This document shows positions 32,842-43,948 of a DNA stretch of 64,000 bases, piece by piece. The position numbers and the translations under genes were made by a program. The notes under the pieces are model-generated. The model made no database searches. It was not told the DNA's origin and saw nothing but the letters and a program-made list of their open reading frames with translations. This DNA comes from Desulfuromonadaceae bacterium (GTDB lineage: Bacteria > Desulfobacterota > Desulfuromonadia > Desulfuromonadales > Desulfuromonadaceae): contig JAFGXV010000039.1 in assembly GCA_016936455.1 (NCBI GenBank), positions 1 to 64,000 of the forward strand, read 5' to 3'. How positions within the stretch are numbered: position 1 is the first letter of the stretch; each line of letters starts with the position of its first letter.

Positions 32842-34485
32842 ATGAAGAGCTTGTTTGGGTTGCGTCTGGGGGGATGGCTGGTGTTTGTTTTGCTGGTGCT
32901 GCTGTCGGTGGGCTGCCGTCAGCACGAGGCGGATCCCTCTGTGTCAGAGCGGTTGTCGGCCCGGCCGGAAGCGGGCGATACCATCATCATGGGCACCATC
33001 GGCGATGCCAGCAATCTGTTGCCCATGCTGGCATCCGATGCCTCTTCGTCCGAAGTGGCGGGGCTGGTTTACAATGGCCTGGTCCGCTACGACAAAAATC
33101 TGCAGATCGAGGGTGAACTGGCCGAGTCGTGGGAACTCTCGGACGACGGCTGCGAGATCATTTTTCACCTGCGTCATGGCGTCAGCTGGCACGATGGCGT
33201 TCCCTTTACCTCGGCCGACGTGCTGTTCACCTACCAGCTGATGATCGATCCGAAGACCCCGACAGCCTATGCCGAGCGCTACAAACAGGTCAGCGCCGCC
33301 AGCGCACCGGATCCCTATACCTTTTGTGTCCATTACGACAAGCCCTTGGCCTCGGCCTTGATCAGCTGGTCGCTGGGAATTTGTCCCAAACACCTGCTGG
33401 AAGGCCAGGATGTCACCGCCAGTCCACTGAACCGCTCACCCGTAGGCACCGGTCCGTTTCGGTTCGTCACCTGGCAGCCCGGCGAAAAGATCGTGCTGGA
33501 GCGCAATCCCGACTATTTCGAGGGTGCTCCCTGGATCCAGCGCGTGGTGTACCGCATTATCCCCGATCTGACGACCATGTTTCTCGAACTGCAGTCCGGT
33601 GGCTTGGACCAGATGGGGCTGACCCCCCTGCAGTATGCCCGTCAGACCGATGGCCCGGCGTTCCGGCGCCGCTTCAGCAAGTATCGCTATCCCGCCTTTG
33701 CCTACACTTATCTCGGCTACAATTTGCACAAGCCCATGTTTCAGGATAAGCGGGTTCGCCAGGCCATCTCCCATGCCATCAACCAGCAGGAGCTGATCGA
33801 CGGTGTGCTGCTTGGCCTCGGGCAGCCGGCCACCGGTCCCTACAAGCCGGGCAGCTGGCCCTACAATGGCCAGGTGAAACGCTATGACTACAATCCGCAG
33901 CGGGCGCGTGAACTGCTGGCGCAAGCCGGCTGGCAGGATGCCGATGGCGACGGCTGGCTTGAGCGGGAGGGCAAGCCCTTTTCCTTTACCATCGTGACCA
34001 ATCAAGGCAATGATCAGCGCATCAAAGCTGGTGAAATTATTCAGCGCCGGTTGCAGGAAGTGGGGATCAAAGTTCAGTTACGGGTCATTGAGTGGGCGTC
34101 CTTTCTGAAGGAATTCATCCATCCGGGAAATTTCGAGGCCACGCTGCTGGGCTGGACCGTGCCGATGGACCCCGACGGTTATAACGTCTGGCATTCGAGT
34201 AAAACCGGCAAGGGCCAGCTCAACTTCATTAGCTTCAAGAACGAGCGGGTCGATGAACTGCTGGAGCTTGGTCGGCGGACACTGGGCCGGGCGCAGCGCA
34301 AGAAGATCTATGCCGAGTTCCAGCAGATTCTGGCCGAGGAAGTGCCCTATACTTTCCTCTTTGTGCCCGATTCGTTGCCGGTGGTGGCCCGGCGTTTCCA
34401 CGGTATCGAGGAAGCACCGGCCGGCATCATGCATAATTTTATTCACTGGTATGTGCCCAAAGACCAGCAGAAATTTTTGCGTTAG
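32842..34485 (+). CDS. peptide/oligopeptide ABC transporter substrate-binding protein (SBP_bac_5)
   Basis: lipobox [63 protein letters not shown]. Confidence 0.93.
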   Translation: MKSLFGLRLGGWLVFVLLVLLSVGCRQHEADPSVSERLSARPEAGDTIIMGTIGDASNLLPMLASDASSSEVAGLVYNGLVRYDKNLQIEGELAESWELSDDGCEIIFHLRHGVSWHDGVPFTSADVLFTYQLMIDPKTPTAYAERYKQVSAASAPDPYTFCVHYDKPLASALISWSLGICPKHLLEGQDVTASPLNRSPVGTGPFRFVTWQPGEKIVLERNPDYFEGAPWIQRVVYRIIPDLTTMFLELQSGGLDQMGLTPLQYARQTDGPAFRRRFSKYRYPAFAYTYLGYNLHKPMFQDKRVRQAISHAINQQELIDGVLLGLGQPATGPYKPGSWPYNGQVKRYDYNPQRARELLAQAGWQDADGDGWLEREGKPFSFTIVTNQGNDQRIKAGEIIQRRLQEVGIKVQLRVIEWASFLKEFIHPGNFEATLLGWTVPMDPDGYNVWHSSKTGKGQLNFISFKNERVDELLELGRRTLGRAQRKKIYAEFQQILAEEVPYTFLFVPDSLPVVARRFHGIEEAPAGIMHNFIHWYVPKDQQKFLR

Positions 34486-34496
34486 GGGAGAGGTCG

Positions 34497-35471
34497 ATGC
34501 TGTTCTATCTGCTGAAACGTGTACTGCTGATGCTGCCATTGCTGCTGGGAATCACCCTGATCTCCTTTACGGTGATTCATTTGGCACCGGGGGAGCCAAC
34601 GGATCTGCAGACGGAGATGAATCCGGAAGCCGGTGTGGAGTTCAAGGAGAGATTGCGCAACCAGTACGGGCTGGATCAGCCGCTGCTGGTGCAGTACGGC
34701 ACCTGGGTCAAGCGACTGGCCACCCTGGATTTCGGCCATTCTTTTTCCCAGGACCGGCGACCGGTCTGGGACAAGATCGTCGAGCGCTTACCGGTCACGG
34801 TCCTGATCAATCTGTTGTCAATCGGCCTGATTTTGCTGGTGTCGATTCCTATCGGCATCCTTTCGGCCCTGCGACGCCACTCCTGGTTCGATCGCATGAC
34901 CACGCTGCTGGTGTTCATCGGCTTTGCCACGCCGTCGTTCTGGCTGTCGCTGCTGCTGATGGACTATCTCGGCGTCTATCTGGGCTGGTTTCCCGTCTCC
35001 GGCATCAAGTCCCTGGGCTACGAGTACCTGGGTCCGGTCAACCAGATCTGGGATGTCATACATCACCTGATCCTGCCGGTGCTGGTATCGGCCTTTGGTG
35101 GACTGGCCGGGTTTTCGCGTTATATGCGTTCCAATATGCTGGAAGTGATTGGGCAGGATTACATTCTCACCGCCCGCGCCAAAGGCCTGCCGGAACGGCT
35201 GGTCATTGGCAAGCACGCCCTGCGCAATGCTCTGCTGCCGCTGATTACTATTCTCGGTTTGTCCGTGCCCGGCCTGATCGGTGGCAGTGTCATCTTCGAG
35301 AGCATTTTCGCCATCCCCGGCATGGGCAAGCTGTTTTACGACGGCGTCATGATGCGTGACTACCCATTGATTATGGGGATTCTGGTCATCGGCGCGGTTT
35401 TGACGCTGATTGGCAACCTGCTGGCTGATGTCGGTTATGCCCTGGCGGATCCGCGCATCCGCAACCGCTAA
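34497..35471 (+). CDS. DppB/OppB-like ABC transporter permease
   Basis: [60 protein letters not shown] loop. Confidence 0.94.
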   Translation: MLFYLLKRVLLMLPLLLGITLISFTVIHLAPGEPTDLQTEMNPEAGVEFKERLRNQYGLDQPLLVQYGTWVKRLATLDFGHSFSQDRRPVWDKIVERLPVTVLINLLSIGLILLVSIPIGILSALRRHSWFDRMTTLLVFIGFATPSFWLSLLLMDYLGVYLGWFPVSGIKSLGYEYLGPVNQIWDVIHHLILPVLVSAFGGLAGFSRYMRSNMLEVIGQDYILTARAKGLPERLVIGKHALRNALLPLITILGLSVPGLIGGSVIFESIFAIPGMGKLFYDGVMMRDYPLIMGILVIGAVLTLIGNLLADVGYALADPRIRNR

Positions 35472-35669
35472 TCCCCAGTGCATTTTTTTGTGTCTGCCTG
35501 GGTATTGGTTCTTATGGGAAAAACTAAAAAATTATAATTATTTGCAACGCGATGATATCAGACTGTTTTCAGCTTCGTGTCTGGAAACGGATGGAAGTCT
35601 GCTTGACTTAACGTTTTTTTCTGTTCTAATTTGAAAACTCAAGACCTCATCTTTCAGGAGGATAAACCG

Positions 35670-36005
35670 ATGATTGACGCGATGAGTACAGCACTTTCAG
35701 GAATGCGGGCGCAGACGATGCGGCTGGAGTCCTCTGCCAATAATGTGGCCAACAGCCAGACGGAAGGTTACGTTCCCTCCTCAGTGAACATGGCTGAGGG
35801 TGTTGACGGCGGCGTGCGGACACAACTTCAGAAGCCCGTCGCTGCAACCGGTGTGGCTCAGGATGCCGAAAATAAGACTTCCATGGTTGATCAAGCGAAG
35901 GAAATGATCTCTATGATGGAAAGCAAATCCATGTATCAGGCCAATATGAAAACCGTGCAGACCTCGGAACGCATGGTCGGCAACCTGCTTGATACGGTAG
36001 GCTAA
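35670..36005 (+). CDS. mini flagellar rod/hook (FlgC-like) protein, 111 aa
   Basis: N-term MSTALSGMRAQTMRLESSANNVANSQTEGYVPS and C-term MMESKSMYQANMKTVQTSERMVGNLLDTVG. Confidence 0.75.
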   Translation: MIDAMSTALSGMRAQTMRLESSANNVANSQTEGYVPSSVNMAEGVDGGVRTQLQKPVAATGVAQDAENKTSMVDQAKEMISMMESKSMYQANMKTVQTSERMVGNLLDTVG

Positions 36006-36035
36006 GCGCGATTTCTGCTGTGCCTATCAGATCCT

Positions 36036-36067
36036 GGCCCGCTGCTTTGAGTGCAGCGGGCCTTTTT
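36036..36067 (+). terminator. rho-independent terminator
   Basis: GGCCCGCTGC-TTTGAGT-GCAGCGGGCC TTTTT. Confidence 0.9.
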
Positions 36068-36120
36068 GTTGGCGGTTTTTTTGGTTTAGCCCGGCGGAAA
36101 TTTCTGCTACAACACCCGCC

Positions 36121-37365
36121 ATGGAAAACCTTATTTTTTCTCTGATGATTGGCATCCTCATCGTCGATTACCTGCTCGGGCGTCTGCTTGATGGCTTGAA
36201 TGCCAGCCGGATGGGCGATCCCGTGCCCCAGACGCTGACCGGTCTTTACGATTCTGAGAAATACCAGACCCAGCAACGCTACCAAAAAGCCAATATTCGT
36301 TTTGACCTGGTCTTTTCGACCTGCAGCCTGCTGATCCTGCTGGGATTCCTGGCCCTGTCCGGATTCGCTCGGGTGCATGGTTTTGCGGCGGCGGTTACGG
36401 CTAACCCCCTGTGGCAGCCGCTGATCTTTTTCGGCGTGCTGCTGCTGGCGCAAGATCTGCTGACAACGCCTTTTGAGCTGTACCGCACCTTTGTCATTGA
36501 GCAGCAGTTCGGTTTCAACAAAACCAGCCCGCGGCTGTTCTGGGCCGACAAACTCAAGGGCTGGCTGCTGATGGCCGTTGTCGGTGGGACCGTGCTGGTG
36601 CTGATGACCTGGTTCTACCTGCGCACCACAGACCGTTTCTGGCTCTATGGCTGGCTGCTGGTCAGCGGGGTGGCGTTGTTTTTCACGCTGTTTTATTCGA
36701 ACCTGATTGTCCCCCTGTTCAACCGCCAGACAGAACTGGAGGAGGGAGAACTGAAGAGCGCCATCGAGGGTTTTGCCCGCCGGGCGTCTTTCCCGGTCAA
36801 GGATCTCTACGTTCTTGACGGGTCGAAGCGTTCGACCAAAGCGAATGCCTACTTTGCCGGACTGGGACGCAAAAAACGCATCGTGTTGTTCGATACGCTG
36901 ATAAAGGACCTGTCAACGGACGAGGTGGTGGCGGTGCTGGCCCATGAGATCGGCCACTTCAAAAAGAAGCATACCCTGCAGGCGATGCTGATTTCGATAG
37001 CGCAGACGGGTGTGGTGTTCTATCTACTGTCGTTGTTTCTTGGGCAGGAAGTGTTTTTGCGCGCCCTGGGTGTCGAGGGAGCGGTCTTCCATGTCGGACT
37101 GGTGGCGTTCATGTTGCTCTATGGACCGGTGTCACTGGTGACCGGCCTGCTGGTCAATGGCTGGTCGCGTAAAAATGAGTACCAGGCCGATGCCTTTGCC
37201 GCGGACCATGGCAGCGCCGGGGCGCTGGTTTCCGCCCTGAAGAAGCTCTCCCTCAACCATCTGAGCAATCTGACACCCCACCCGGCTTATGTCTTCTTCC
37301 ACTATTCCCATCCCAGCCTTTATCAGCGCGTTCAGGCCTTGGAGGCCAGGACATCCGTCTCGTGA
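36121..37365 (+). CDS. M48 family Ste24-like CAAX endopeptidase
   Basis: VVAVLAHEIGHFKKKH zinc motif; SKRSTKANAYFAGLGRKKRIVLFDTL; NEYQADAFA. Confidence 0.92.
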   Translation: MENLIFSLMIGILIVDYLLGRLLDGLNASRMGDPVPQTLTGLYDSEKYQTQQRYQKANIRFDLVFSTCSLLILLGFLALSGFARVHGFAAAVTANPLWQPLIFFGVLLLAQDLLTTPFELYRTFVIEQQFGFNKTSPRLFWADKLKGWLLMAVVGGTVLVLMTWFYLRTTDRFWLYGWLLVSGVALFFTLFYSNLIVPLFNRQTELEEGELKSAIEGFARRASFPVKDLYVLDGSKRSTKANAYFAGLGRKKRIVLFDTLIKDLSTDEVVAVLAHEIGHFKKKHTLQAMLISIAQTGVVFYLLSLFLGQEVFLRALGVEGAVFHVGLVAFMLLYGPVSLVTGLLVNGWSRKNEYQADAFAADHGSAGALVSALKKLSLNHLSNLTPHPAYVFFHYSHPSLYQRVQALEARTSVS

Positions 37366-37452
37366 CGCCGCAGGCTATCGTTTAAGCTGATCTTTTGTCT
37401 TTTGTCTATTATGATTTTCGATGCGACAAATGGGGTGGCTTTATCTTAGACT

Positions 37453-38304
37453 GTGACCATGAATTCTGCCGCCTTCCATATGGCATCTCTGCCGCCATTT
37501 CATGTCGAGCATCTGCTTCAGCAGGGCTCCGGTCGTTTCAATGAAGACCGGGTGCTGGTGACACCGAATCTCTTCGGCGTTTTCGATGGCGCTTCAAGTC
37601 TGGTTTCCCGCTATTATGATGACAAAAGCGGTGCCTGGTGGGCGGCGGAACTGGCCTGTCAGGAATTTGCCGGCGGGCAGGATGAGGATCTGCTTGGGTT
37701 GGCCAAGCTGGCTAACGAACGCATTGGTGAGGCCATGGAGCGCCACGCCGTCGATCCCGCGGACAAACTGCAATGCTGGAGCACCAGCGCAGCGGTGTTT
37801 CGCCTGCGCGCCGGCTTGCTTGAATGGGTTCAGACCGGCGACTGCCTGATTCTGGCCATCGATGACCATGGCCGCCATGAACTTCTCACCCCGTACCACA
37901 ACCACGACGCTGAAACCTTTGCCCACTGGTGGCTGCAGCCTGATGAAAGTCTGGAGCAGGCCCTGGAACGTTTGCGACCGGTGATTGAACGGGTGCGCCT
38001 GGGCATGAATCGCCATTATGGCGTGCTCAGTGGCGCCCCCGAGGCCGAGGCTTTTTTGCACCACGGCCGCACCCCGTTGCAAGGGCTTCGTCATGTGCTG
38101 GCGTTCAGCGACGGCTTTTTTCCCCCAGAGAGTCGTGGGGGCGAGCTCGATTTTTCCCGTCTGGTCGCACTCTATCTCGATCACGGGCTGGAGGCCGTCG
38201 CTCAGTGGGTCCGTTTGCTGGAAGGCCGTGACCCCCAGTGCCGCCTCTATCCGCGGTTCAAATGTCATGACGACATGTCGGCCGTTGCCGTGACCTTCTG
38301 CTGA
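37453..38304 (+). CDS. PP2C-like phosphatase domain protein
   Basis: RFNEDRVLVTPNLFGVFDGASSLVSRYYDDKSGAWWAA; C-term CHDDMSAVAVTF. Confidence 0.7.
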   Translation: MTMNSAAFHMASLPPFHVEHLLQQGSGRFNEDRVLVTPNLFGVFDGASSLVSRYYDDKSGAWWAAELACQEFAGGQDEDLLGLAKLANERIGEAMERHAVDPADKLQCWSTSAAVFRLRAGLLEWVQTGDCLILAIDDHGRHELLTPYHNHDAETFAHWWLQPDESLEQALERLRPVIERVRLGMNRHYGVLSGAPEAEAFLHHGRTPLQGLRHVLAFSDGFFPPESRGGELDFSRLVALYLDHGLEAVAQWVRLLEGRDPQCRLYPRFKCHDDMSAVAVTFC

Positions 38305-38314
38305 TTTTCCTGTT

Positions 38315-39607
38315 TCAGTTCCGACCCTGTTTTTGCGCGCGTTGTTCTTGCCAGGCGTGCTCATAGCCCTGTTCCATGCGGGCGACCGTCGCTTCCCAGC
38401 TATACTGATGGAGGATGCGGGCGACGCTGTCGGGCATGTGCATGCTGTCGGTATCTGCCGGGCGGCGGATGGATTGAAACTGTCGTTGAATCCCCTGTTT
38501 CAGGGAGCGAATAAAAATCCCTTCCCCTTCTGGCGTTGGCACGTCGATGCCCTGCATGGGCGGAAGCGGAACGTGCTCGATCCAGTCGTGGCGAATATCG
38601 GCAAACAGCTGCTGGGCTCCTGGCAGCTCGGTTGTCAGCAGGCGGCAGCCGCAGGCCAGGGCTTCGAGCAGGATCAGCGGCAGCCCTTCATAGAAAGATG
38701 GCAACAGGCACAGGTGGCTGCTGCGCAGCAGATTGGCCAGCTGTTTCTGGCTGATCAGACCGTGTAAACGGATCTGGTTCGGGCGCTGCGCGGCCAGCTG
38801 CAGAATTTCTTCTTTCTCTTTCCCCTGTCCATCCCCTGCCAGATGGAGCTGCCACTGCGGGTCGTCGTTTTCGAGCAACGCTTTGAGTAGCCAGGGTAAC
38901 CCCTTTGCCCGACTGAGCTTGCCAGCATAGACCAGCTGGATCGTTTGTTGCGGCCGGGTGGTTGGGTAGGGATAAAACAGATGCTCGTTATAGCCGGAGC
39001 CGACCAGATCAATGCGGGTCGACTCAATGCCGTACAGGGTCTCAATCTCCGGGATTTGTTGCGGATGCAGGGCATAGACGCGGTTGATGTGGCGGCTGCC
39101 GCGGAGAGCTCGCTGTTGCAGCTGCGGGCAGGAACGGAACTGACGCAGGTCCGTGCCGTGGCAGCTGACGACCAGGGGCAACTCGGGGAACAGCTGGCCG
39201 GCCAGTGACGTGAGCAGCCACAGGTGGTGGGAGTGGATCAGCTCGGGTTGCCATTTTTCCACGGCCTTGCACAGATGGTCGGTAAAGCAGGCTTCATACT
39301 GATCGACCTGCTGCGGTGTCAGATCGCAGAAGCGGCTGCTTGGGTAAGGCATGACATCGCTCATGCCGACCACGGAATGGGGCAGGCTGGGCCAGTTTTT
39401 CTGGGCGTCGCTGTCACCAAACCGGACGAAATGGCAGCCCTCGCACGCCAGCTGGTCGCTATGGCGTCCCGCCCCGAAGTCCATCGGCACCCCGGCCAGC
39501 AGCAGGTTCTGGTGGCCACGGCGCGCGGCATGGCGCATGGCGGCCTGCAGGTAGATACCACTGCCGGTGGCTGAGGGGATTTGGCTAAGTAGGTGGAGGA
39601 TGCGCAT
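38315..39607 (-). CDS. GT4-type glycosyltransferase
   Basis: YAGKLSRAKGLPWLLKALLEND, LLPSFYEGLPLILLEALACGCRLLTTELPGAQQL. Confidence 0.9.
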   Translation of the reverse strand: MRILHLLSQIPSATGSGIYLQAAMRHAARRGHQNLLLAGVPMDFGAGRHSDQLACEGCHFVRFGDSDAQKNWPSLPHSVVGMSDVMPYPSSRFCDLTPQQVDQYEACFTDHLCKAVEKWQPELIHSHHLWLLTSLAGQLFPELPLVVSCHGTDLRQFRSCPQLQQRALRGSRHINRVYALHPQQIPEIETLYGIESTRIDLVGSGYNEHLFYPYPTTRPQQTIQLVYAGKLSRAKGLPWLLKALLENDDPQWQLHLAGDGQGKEKEEILQLAAQRPNQIRLHGLISQKQLANLLRSSHLCLLPSFYEGLPLILLEALACGCRLLTTELPGAQQLFADIRHDWIEHVPLPPMQGIDVPTPEGEGIFIRSLKQGIQRQFQSIRRPADTDSMHMPDSVARILHQYSWEATVARMEQGYEHAWQEQRAQKQGRN

Positions 39608-39880
39608 ACGGCGGCGATGACTCCTAGGTGCTGGGATCGGGTGCGGATTAAACGGGCTTCAGCATAGCAGGTCTTGCTGTCTTTGCGTAGTTCGCTTGAG
39701 AATGCCCCGATTTTATCTGCTCAATAAGAGGATTTCAGGAGATATTTTTAAGGTTAATTCAGTTTGACGCTGATCCGGCAGTTTTGATACAGTCGAAAAT
39801 CCTGTCGTGGACGTTTGACGCGACGAGATTTTTAAGAGTGAACCCTGTGCTGGCTGGCACCCAAAATAAGGAATGACGAC

Positions 39881-40102
39881 GTGGCAAAGAACAAGATTGT
39901 TATCAACGAGTTGCGTTGCAAGGGCTGTGCCCTGTGCACCGTGGCCTGTCCCCAGGGGCTGATCAAGATGAGTACTGAGCTCAACCGGCAGGGGTTTCTG
40001 CCCGCCGTGATCAGTCTCGAAGATCTGGAGCGCTGCACTGGCTGCACCCTGTGTGCGCAGGTCTGTCCTGACGTCGCCATCGAGGTCTATCGCGGCGTTT
40101 AA
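39881..40102 (+). CDS. korD: 2-oxoacid:ferredoxin oxidoreductase, 4Fe-4S ferredoxin (delta) subunit
   Basis: CKGCALCTVACPQGLI and CTGCTLCAQVCPDVAIEVY. Confidence 0.9.
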   Translation: MAKNKIVINELRCKGCALCTVACPQGLIKMSTELNRQGFLPAVISLEDLERCTGCTLCAQVCPDVAIEVYRGV

Positions 40103-40141
40103 CCGGGGCGGCTGCGTACGCTCTTCGCAATGGAGGAACAG

Positions 40142-41206
40142 GTGACTAAACGATTGTTTGTTAAAGGCAATGAAGCGGTGGCCATGGGCGCCCTGGAAGC
40201 CGGCTGCCGCTACTACTTCGGCTATCCCATCACCCCGCAGAGCGATATTCCCGAGTACATCTCGCGCGAATTGCCTAAGCTGGGCGGGGAATTTATTCAG
40301 GCCGAAAGCGAAATCGCTTCCATCAATATGCTGCTCGGCGCCAGCGCCTGCGGGGCACGGGCCATGACCTCGTCATCGAGCCCGGGTATTTCCCTCAAGC
40401 AGGAGGGCGTCTCCTACATGGCGGGCAGCGAATGCCCGGGCCTGATCGTCAATATCTGTCGCAGCGGCCCCGGCCTCGGCGGTATCGACGCGTCCCAGGC
40501 CGATTATTTCCAGGCCACCAAAGGCGGCGGACACGGTGGTTACCATATCATTGTTCTGGCCCCAGCCTCGGTGCAGGAGATGTACGATCTGACCATGCTG
40601 GCTTTTGACCTTTCGGACCGCTACCGGGTGCCGGCGATGATCCTGGCGGATGCCGTCATCGGCCAGATGAAGGAGGCGCTGCAACCGCATCCCTATACGG
40701 CGCCGGCGGATCTGGAACCAAAGAACTGGGCCCTGATCGGTGAAGGCCGGGCCGGTGAGCAGAAGATCGTCAAGTCGCTCTATCTGGGGGACGGTGAACT
40801 GGAGGCGCACAACAACAAGCTGCACGCCAAGTATGCGGTGATGCAGGAAAAAGAGGTGCGCTATGAAACGGTGGCCCTGGCCGATGCTCAACTGATCGTT
40901 ACCGCCTATGGCAGCACCGCCCGTATTGCCAAGACCGCGGTGCGGCTGGCGCGTGAAGAGGGGATGAAGGTCGGTCTGCTGCGGCCCATCAGCCTGTTCC
41001 CCTTTCCGAAAGCCGCCTACCGGCAGGCGACCCAACAGGGGCAACGGATCCTGTGTTTTGAACTGAACAACGGTCAGATGGTGGATGACGTGCGACTGGC
41101 GGTTCCTGGTATCGAGGTCGACTTTTACGGCCGTCCTCCCGGTGCCGGCTCCCTGCCGACGCCCGAGGAATTCCTGGCCCAGATCCGTTCCCGCTACGAG
41201 GCTTGA
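40142..41206 (+). CDS. korA: 2-oxoacid:ferredoxin oxidoreductase alpha subunit (GTG start after GGAGG)
   Basis: [33 protein letters not shown]. Confidence 0.93.
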   Translation: MTKRLFVKGNEAVAMGALEAGCRYYFGYPITPQSDIPEYISRELPKLGGEFIQAESEIASINMLLGASACGARAMTSSSSPGISLKQEGVSYMAGSECPGLIVNICRSGPGLGGIDASQADYFQATKGGGHGGYHIIVLAPASVQEMYDLTMLAFDLSDRYRVPAMILADAVIGQMKEALQPHPYTAPADLEPKNWALIGEGRAGEQKIVKSLYLGDGELEAHNNKLHAKYAVMQEKEVRYETVALADAQLIVTAYGSTARIAKTAVRLAREEGMKVGLLRPISLFPFPKAAYRQATQQGQRILCFELNNGQMVDDVRLAVPGIEVDFYGRPPGAGSLPTPEEFLAQIRSRYEA

Positions 41207-41208
41207 TT

Positions 41209-41952
41209 ATGACCACAGAGATGAAAAAGGTATTTTCCCGTCCGGAATCCCTCAAGGATGTTCAGACCCACTTCTGCCCCGGCTGCCAGCACGGCACCAC
41301 CCATCGCCTGGTGGCTGAGGCCATGGATCACTTCGGCATCAAGGATCAGACCATCGGTGTGGCATCTGTCGGTTGCAGCGTGTTTCTCTATGGCTATTTC
41401 GATATCGATGTCATTGAGGCGCCGCATGGTCGGGCACCGGCCGTGGCGACCGGCGCTAAACGCGTTCACCCGAACCGGCCTGTTTTTACCTATCAGGGCG
41501 ACGGTGATCTGGCCGCCATCGGCACCAGTGAGATCATCCATGCCGCCAACCGTGGCGAACACCTGACCGTGATTTTTGTCAACAACACCACCTACGGCAT
41601 GACCGGCGGTCAGATGGCGCCGACCACCATGCCGGGGCAGACCACCTCGACGACGCCTTATGGCCGGGACGTGACCAAGGCTGGCTATCCGATCAAGATG
41701 GCGGAACTGCTGTCTGGGCTGGAAGGGGTGGCCTATTCGGCGCGTGTGGCCGTCGACACCCCTAAACACGTGTTGCAGGCTGCCAAGGTGATCCGCAGGG
41801 CCTTCCAGACGCAGCTCGACGGCAAGGGGTTTGCTTTTGTCGAGGTACTGGCGGCCTGTCCTACTAACTGGGGCATGAGCCCGCTGCAGGCCAATGAGCG
41901 GGTAGGCAATGAGATGATCCCTTACTTTCCGCTGGGCGAGTACAAGGGATAA
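41209..41952 (+). CDS. korB: 2-oxoacid:ferredoxin oxidoreductase beta subunit (TPP)
   Basis: [63 protein letters not shown]. Confidence 0.94.
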   Translation: MTTEMKKVFSRPESLKDVQTHFCPGCQHGTTHRLVAEAMDHFGIKDQTIGVASVGCSVFLYGYFDIDVIEAPHGRAPAVATGAKRVHPNRPVFTYQGDGDLAAIGTSEIIHAANRGEHLTVIFVNNTTYGMTGGQMAPTTMPGQTTSTTPYGRDVTKAGYPIKMAELLSGLEGVAYSARVAVDTPKHVLQAAKVIRRAFQTQLDGKGFAFVEVLAACPTNWGMSPLQANERVGNEMIPYFPLGEYKG

Positions 41953-42027
41953 CCGGCAACTTGAAGCCGTTGGGACCGGAACGAGAGTGTAACGTGCAGG
42001 CTGCACCTGCATGGAGGAATAGAGACG

Positions 42028-42579
42028 ATGAATCATGATGTGTTTATGGCGGGCTTCGGTGGCCAGGGTGTCTTGCTGATCGGCAACCTGCTGGCCTATG
42101 CGACCATTCTGGAAGGGAACAATGCTTCCTATTTTCCGGCTTACGGGGTCGAAAAGCGTGGCGGTGCCGCCACCTGCACCGTGGTGATGGCCGATGGCGA
42201 CGTGGGTTCACCGGTTGTCGGTGCCCCCGAGGCTGCGCTGCTGCTTAACCCCCTGTCCATGGAAAAATACTACAGCCGGGTCCGGCCGGGCGGTTTTGCC
42301 CTGATCAACAGCTCTCTGGTTGAGGATGACGGCAGTTCGCGTGACGACCTGAAGAAGGTTTGCATCCCGGCCAATGAGATGGCACTGCAGGTGGGTGACG
42401 CGCGTCTGGTTAACATGATTGTGCTCGGGGCGTACCTCGAACACAGCAAGGTGGTCGCTATGGACAGCGTCAAGGAAGCCCTCAAGTATGTCCTGCCTGA
42501 ACGCAATCATCGCTTCCTGCCGTTGAATTATGAAGCTCTGGAACGTGGTGCTACTTTCTGCCGTCAGGCACTGGCCTGA
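42028..42579 (+). CDS. korC: 2-oxoacid:ferredoxin oxidoreductase gamma subunit
   Basis: FMAGFGGQGVLLIGNLLAYA...YFPAYGVEKRGGAATCTVVM. Confidence 0.93.
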   Translation: MNHDVFMAGFGGQGVLLIGNLLAYATILEGNNASYFPAYGVEKRGGAATCTVVMADGDVGSPVVGAPEAALLLNPLSMEKYYSRVRPGGFALINSSLVEDDGSSRDDLKKVCIPANEMALQVGDARLVNMIVLGAYLEHSKVVAMDSVKEALKYVLPERNHRFLPLNYEALERGATFCRQALA

Positions 42580-42666
42580 GGCTGGAGACGGCTCTCTGGT
42601 TCAGTCCCCTGTTTTCAACCCGAGGGCTTCTGTCGTCCTGCTGGACGGATGATATCTTGTTATGAT

Positions 42667-42693
42667 AAAAAGGCCGGATTTTCCGGCTTTTTT
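42667..42693 (+). terminator. rho-independent terminator
   Basis: AAAAAGGCCGGA-TTT-TCCGGCTTTTTT. Confidence 0.8.
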
Positions 42694-42756
42694 ATTTTTT
42701 ATGGAGCAGTAGATGCTGCCTGACCTGGTGTCGGGCGGAGAAGGATAGAAGATCCC

Positions 42757-43206
42757 ATGCAGCCTGTTGTTGAGTTCGTCCGGCTGGAGCGTGCGGAGAA
42801 AGCCAAGGTCCTGTGTCAGCTGGCGCAGCAGTTTTTCGGTCAGAAACACCGGGTGCTGATTCGGGTGGAGGACGCCGAGCAGGCCATGGCCCTCGACCGC
42901 TATATGTGGACCTGGGACAGGGGCTCGTTTCTGCCCCACGTCTGGGACAACGGCGCGGTGGAGTGCTATGATGAGCCGATTACCATCTGTACTGAGGCCC
43001 GTAACAGCAATGGCGCCACGGTATTGATTGCCGGTGCGCCCTGTGCCCTGGATTTCAGCCGCCGCTTCCGTCATGTGGTTGATTTTGCCGAAACCTGGGA
43101 TGACAAGCGACGGGCGGCGGCTCGCGAACGTTTCAAGCTGTGGCGGGAATTGGGCTGCCAGCCAACCATGCGGGAAGCTCACCCGTTGGAGACTGGCGAT
43201 GAATGA
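42757..43206 (+). CDS. holC: DNA polymerase III chi subunit (HolC-like)
   Basis: VLCQLAQQFFGQKHRVLIRVEDAEQAMALDRYMWTWDRGSFLPHVW. Confidence 0.85.
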   Translation: MQPVVEFVRLERAEKAKVLCQLAQQFFGQKHRVLIRVEDAEQAMALDRYMWTWDRGSFLPHVWDNGAVECYDEPITICTEARNSNGATVLIAGAPCALDFSRRFRHVVDFAETWDDKRRAAARERFKLWRELGCQPTMREAHPLETGDE

Positions 43207-43948
43207 CCAGCGCAACGAAACGCTGATTCGCTGTCCGGGCCATCTCAAGCTGGAGCAGGAAGCGGTATTGTCTGTGGACGGTTGCCAGGCGCTAGCCTTG
43301 TGGCAGGCCCGTTGCGGCGAAATCCTGACGGTGCAGGATGACCAGCAGAATTTTTTCCGTGCCCGCCTGAGCTTCTGGCAACAGGATGAGGCGCGCATCG
43401 TGCCCTTCGAGGCCATCGAAAATCCAGAGTCGCCCGTCGAAATCTGTGTCTATCAGGCCCTGCCCGAGAAGGAGCGCTTTGAATGGATCGTCCAGAAGCT
43501 GACGGAGATCGGCGTGGTGCGCATTGTCCCTTTCACCTGCGCCCGTTCCACCACGCTGGAACAGCGCGACGCGGGACAACGTAAATCCCATCGCTGGCCC
43601 GATGTCATTCTGCGGGCGGCACGCCAGTGTCGCCGGGCACTGTTGCCGCAGCTGGATGAGGTGCGCAGCTGGCAGGAGGTGCTGGAGGAGCTGGCGGACT
43701 GGGATGTCAAACTGCTCCTGGCGGAAAAGGGTATGCGCTGGTCTTTCGGCGAAGGGCTCGGCCACAGCCGGCCACAGCGGGTCGCGCTGCTGGTCGGTCC
43801 TGAAGGCGGTTTTGAGGAGCAGGAAGTCCTCGCTGCGCAGCAGCGTGGGGCGGTGCCGGTTCAGGTTGGACCGCGCATCCTGCGCACGGAGACGGCCGCA
43901 GTGGTCGGTGCGACTCTGGTTCAGGGGCGGGTGGGAGACTATGTCTGA
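43199..43948 (+). CDS. rsmE: 16S rRNA (uracil1498-N3)-methyltransferase
   Basis: ALPEKERFEWIVQKLTEIGVVRIVPF; LLVGPEGGFEEQEV; LRTETAAVVGATL. Confidence 0.93.
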   Translation: MNDQRNETLIRCPGHLKLEQEAVLSVDGCQALALWQARCGEILTVQDDQQNFFRARLSFWQQDEARIVPFEAIENPESPVEICVYQALPEKERFEWIVQKLTEIGVVRIVPFTCARSTTLEQRDAGQRKSHRWPDVILRAARQCRRALLPQLDEVRSWQEVLEELADWDVKLLLAEKGMRWSFGEGLGHSRPQRVALLVGPEGGFEEQEVLAAQQRGAVPVQVGPRILRTETAAVVGATLVQGRVGDYV

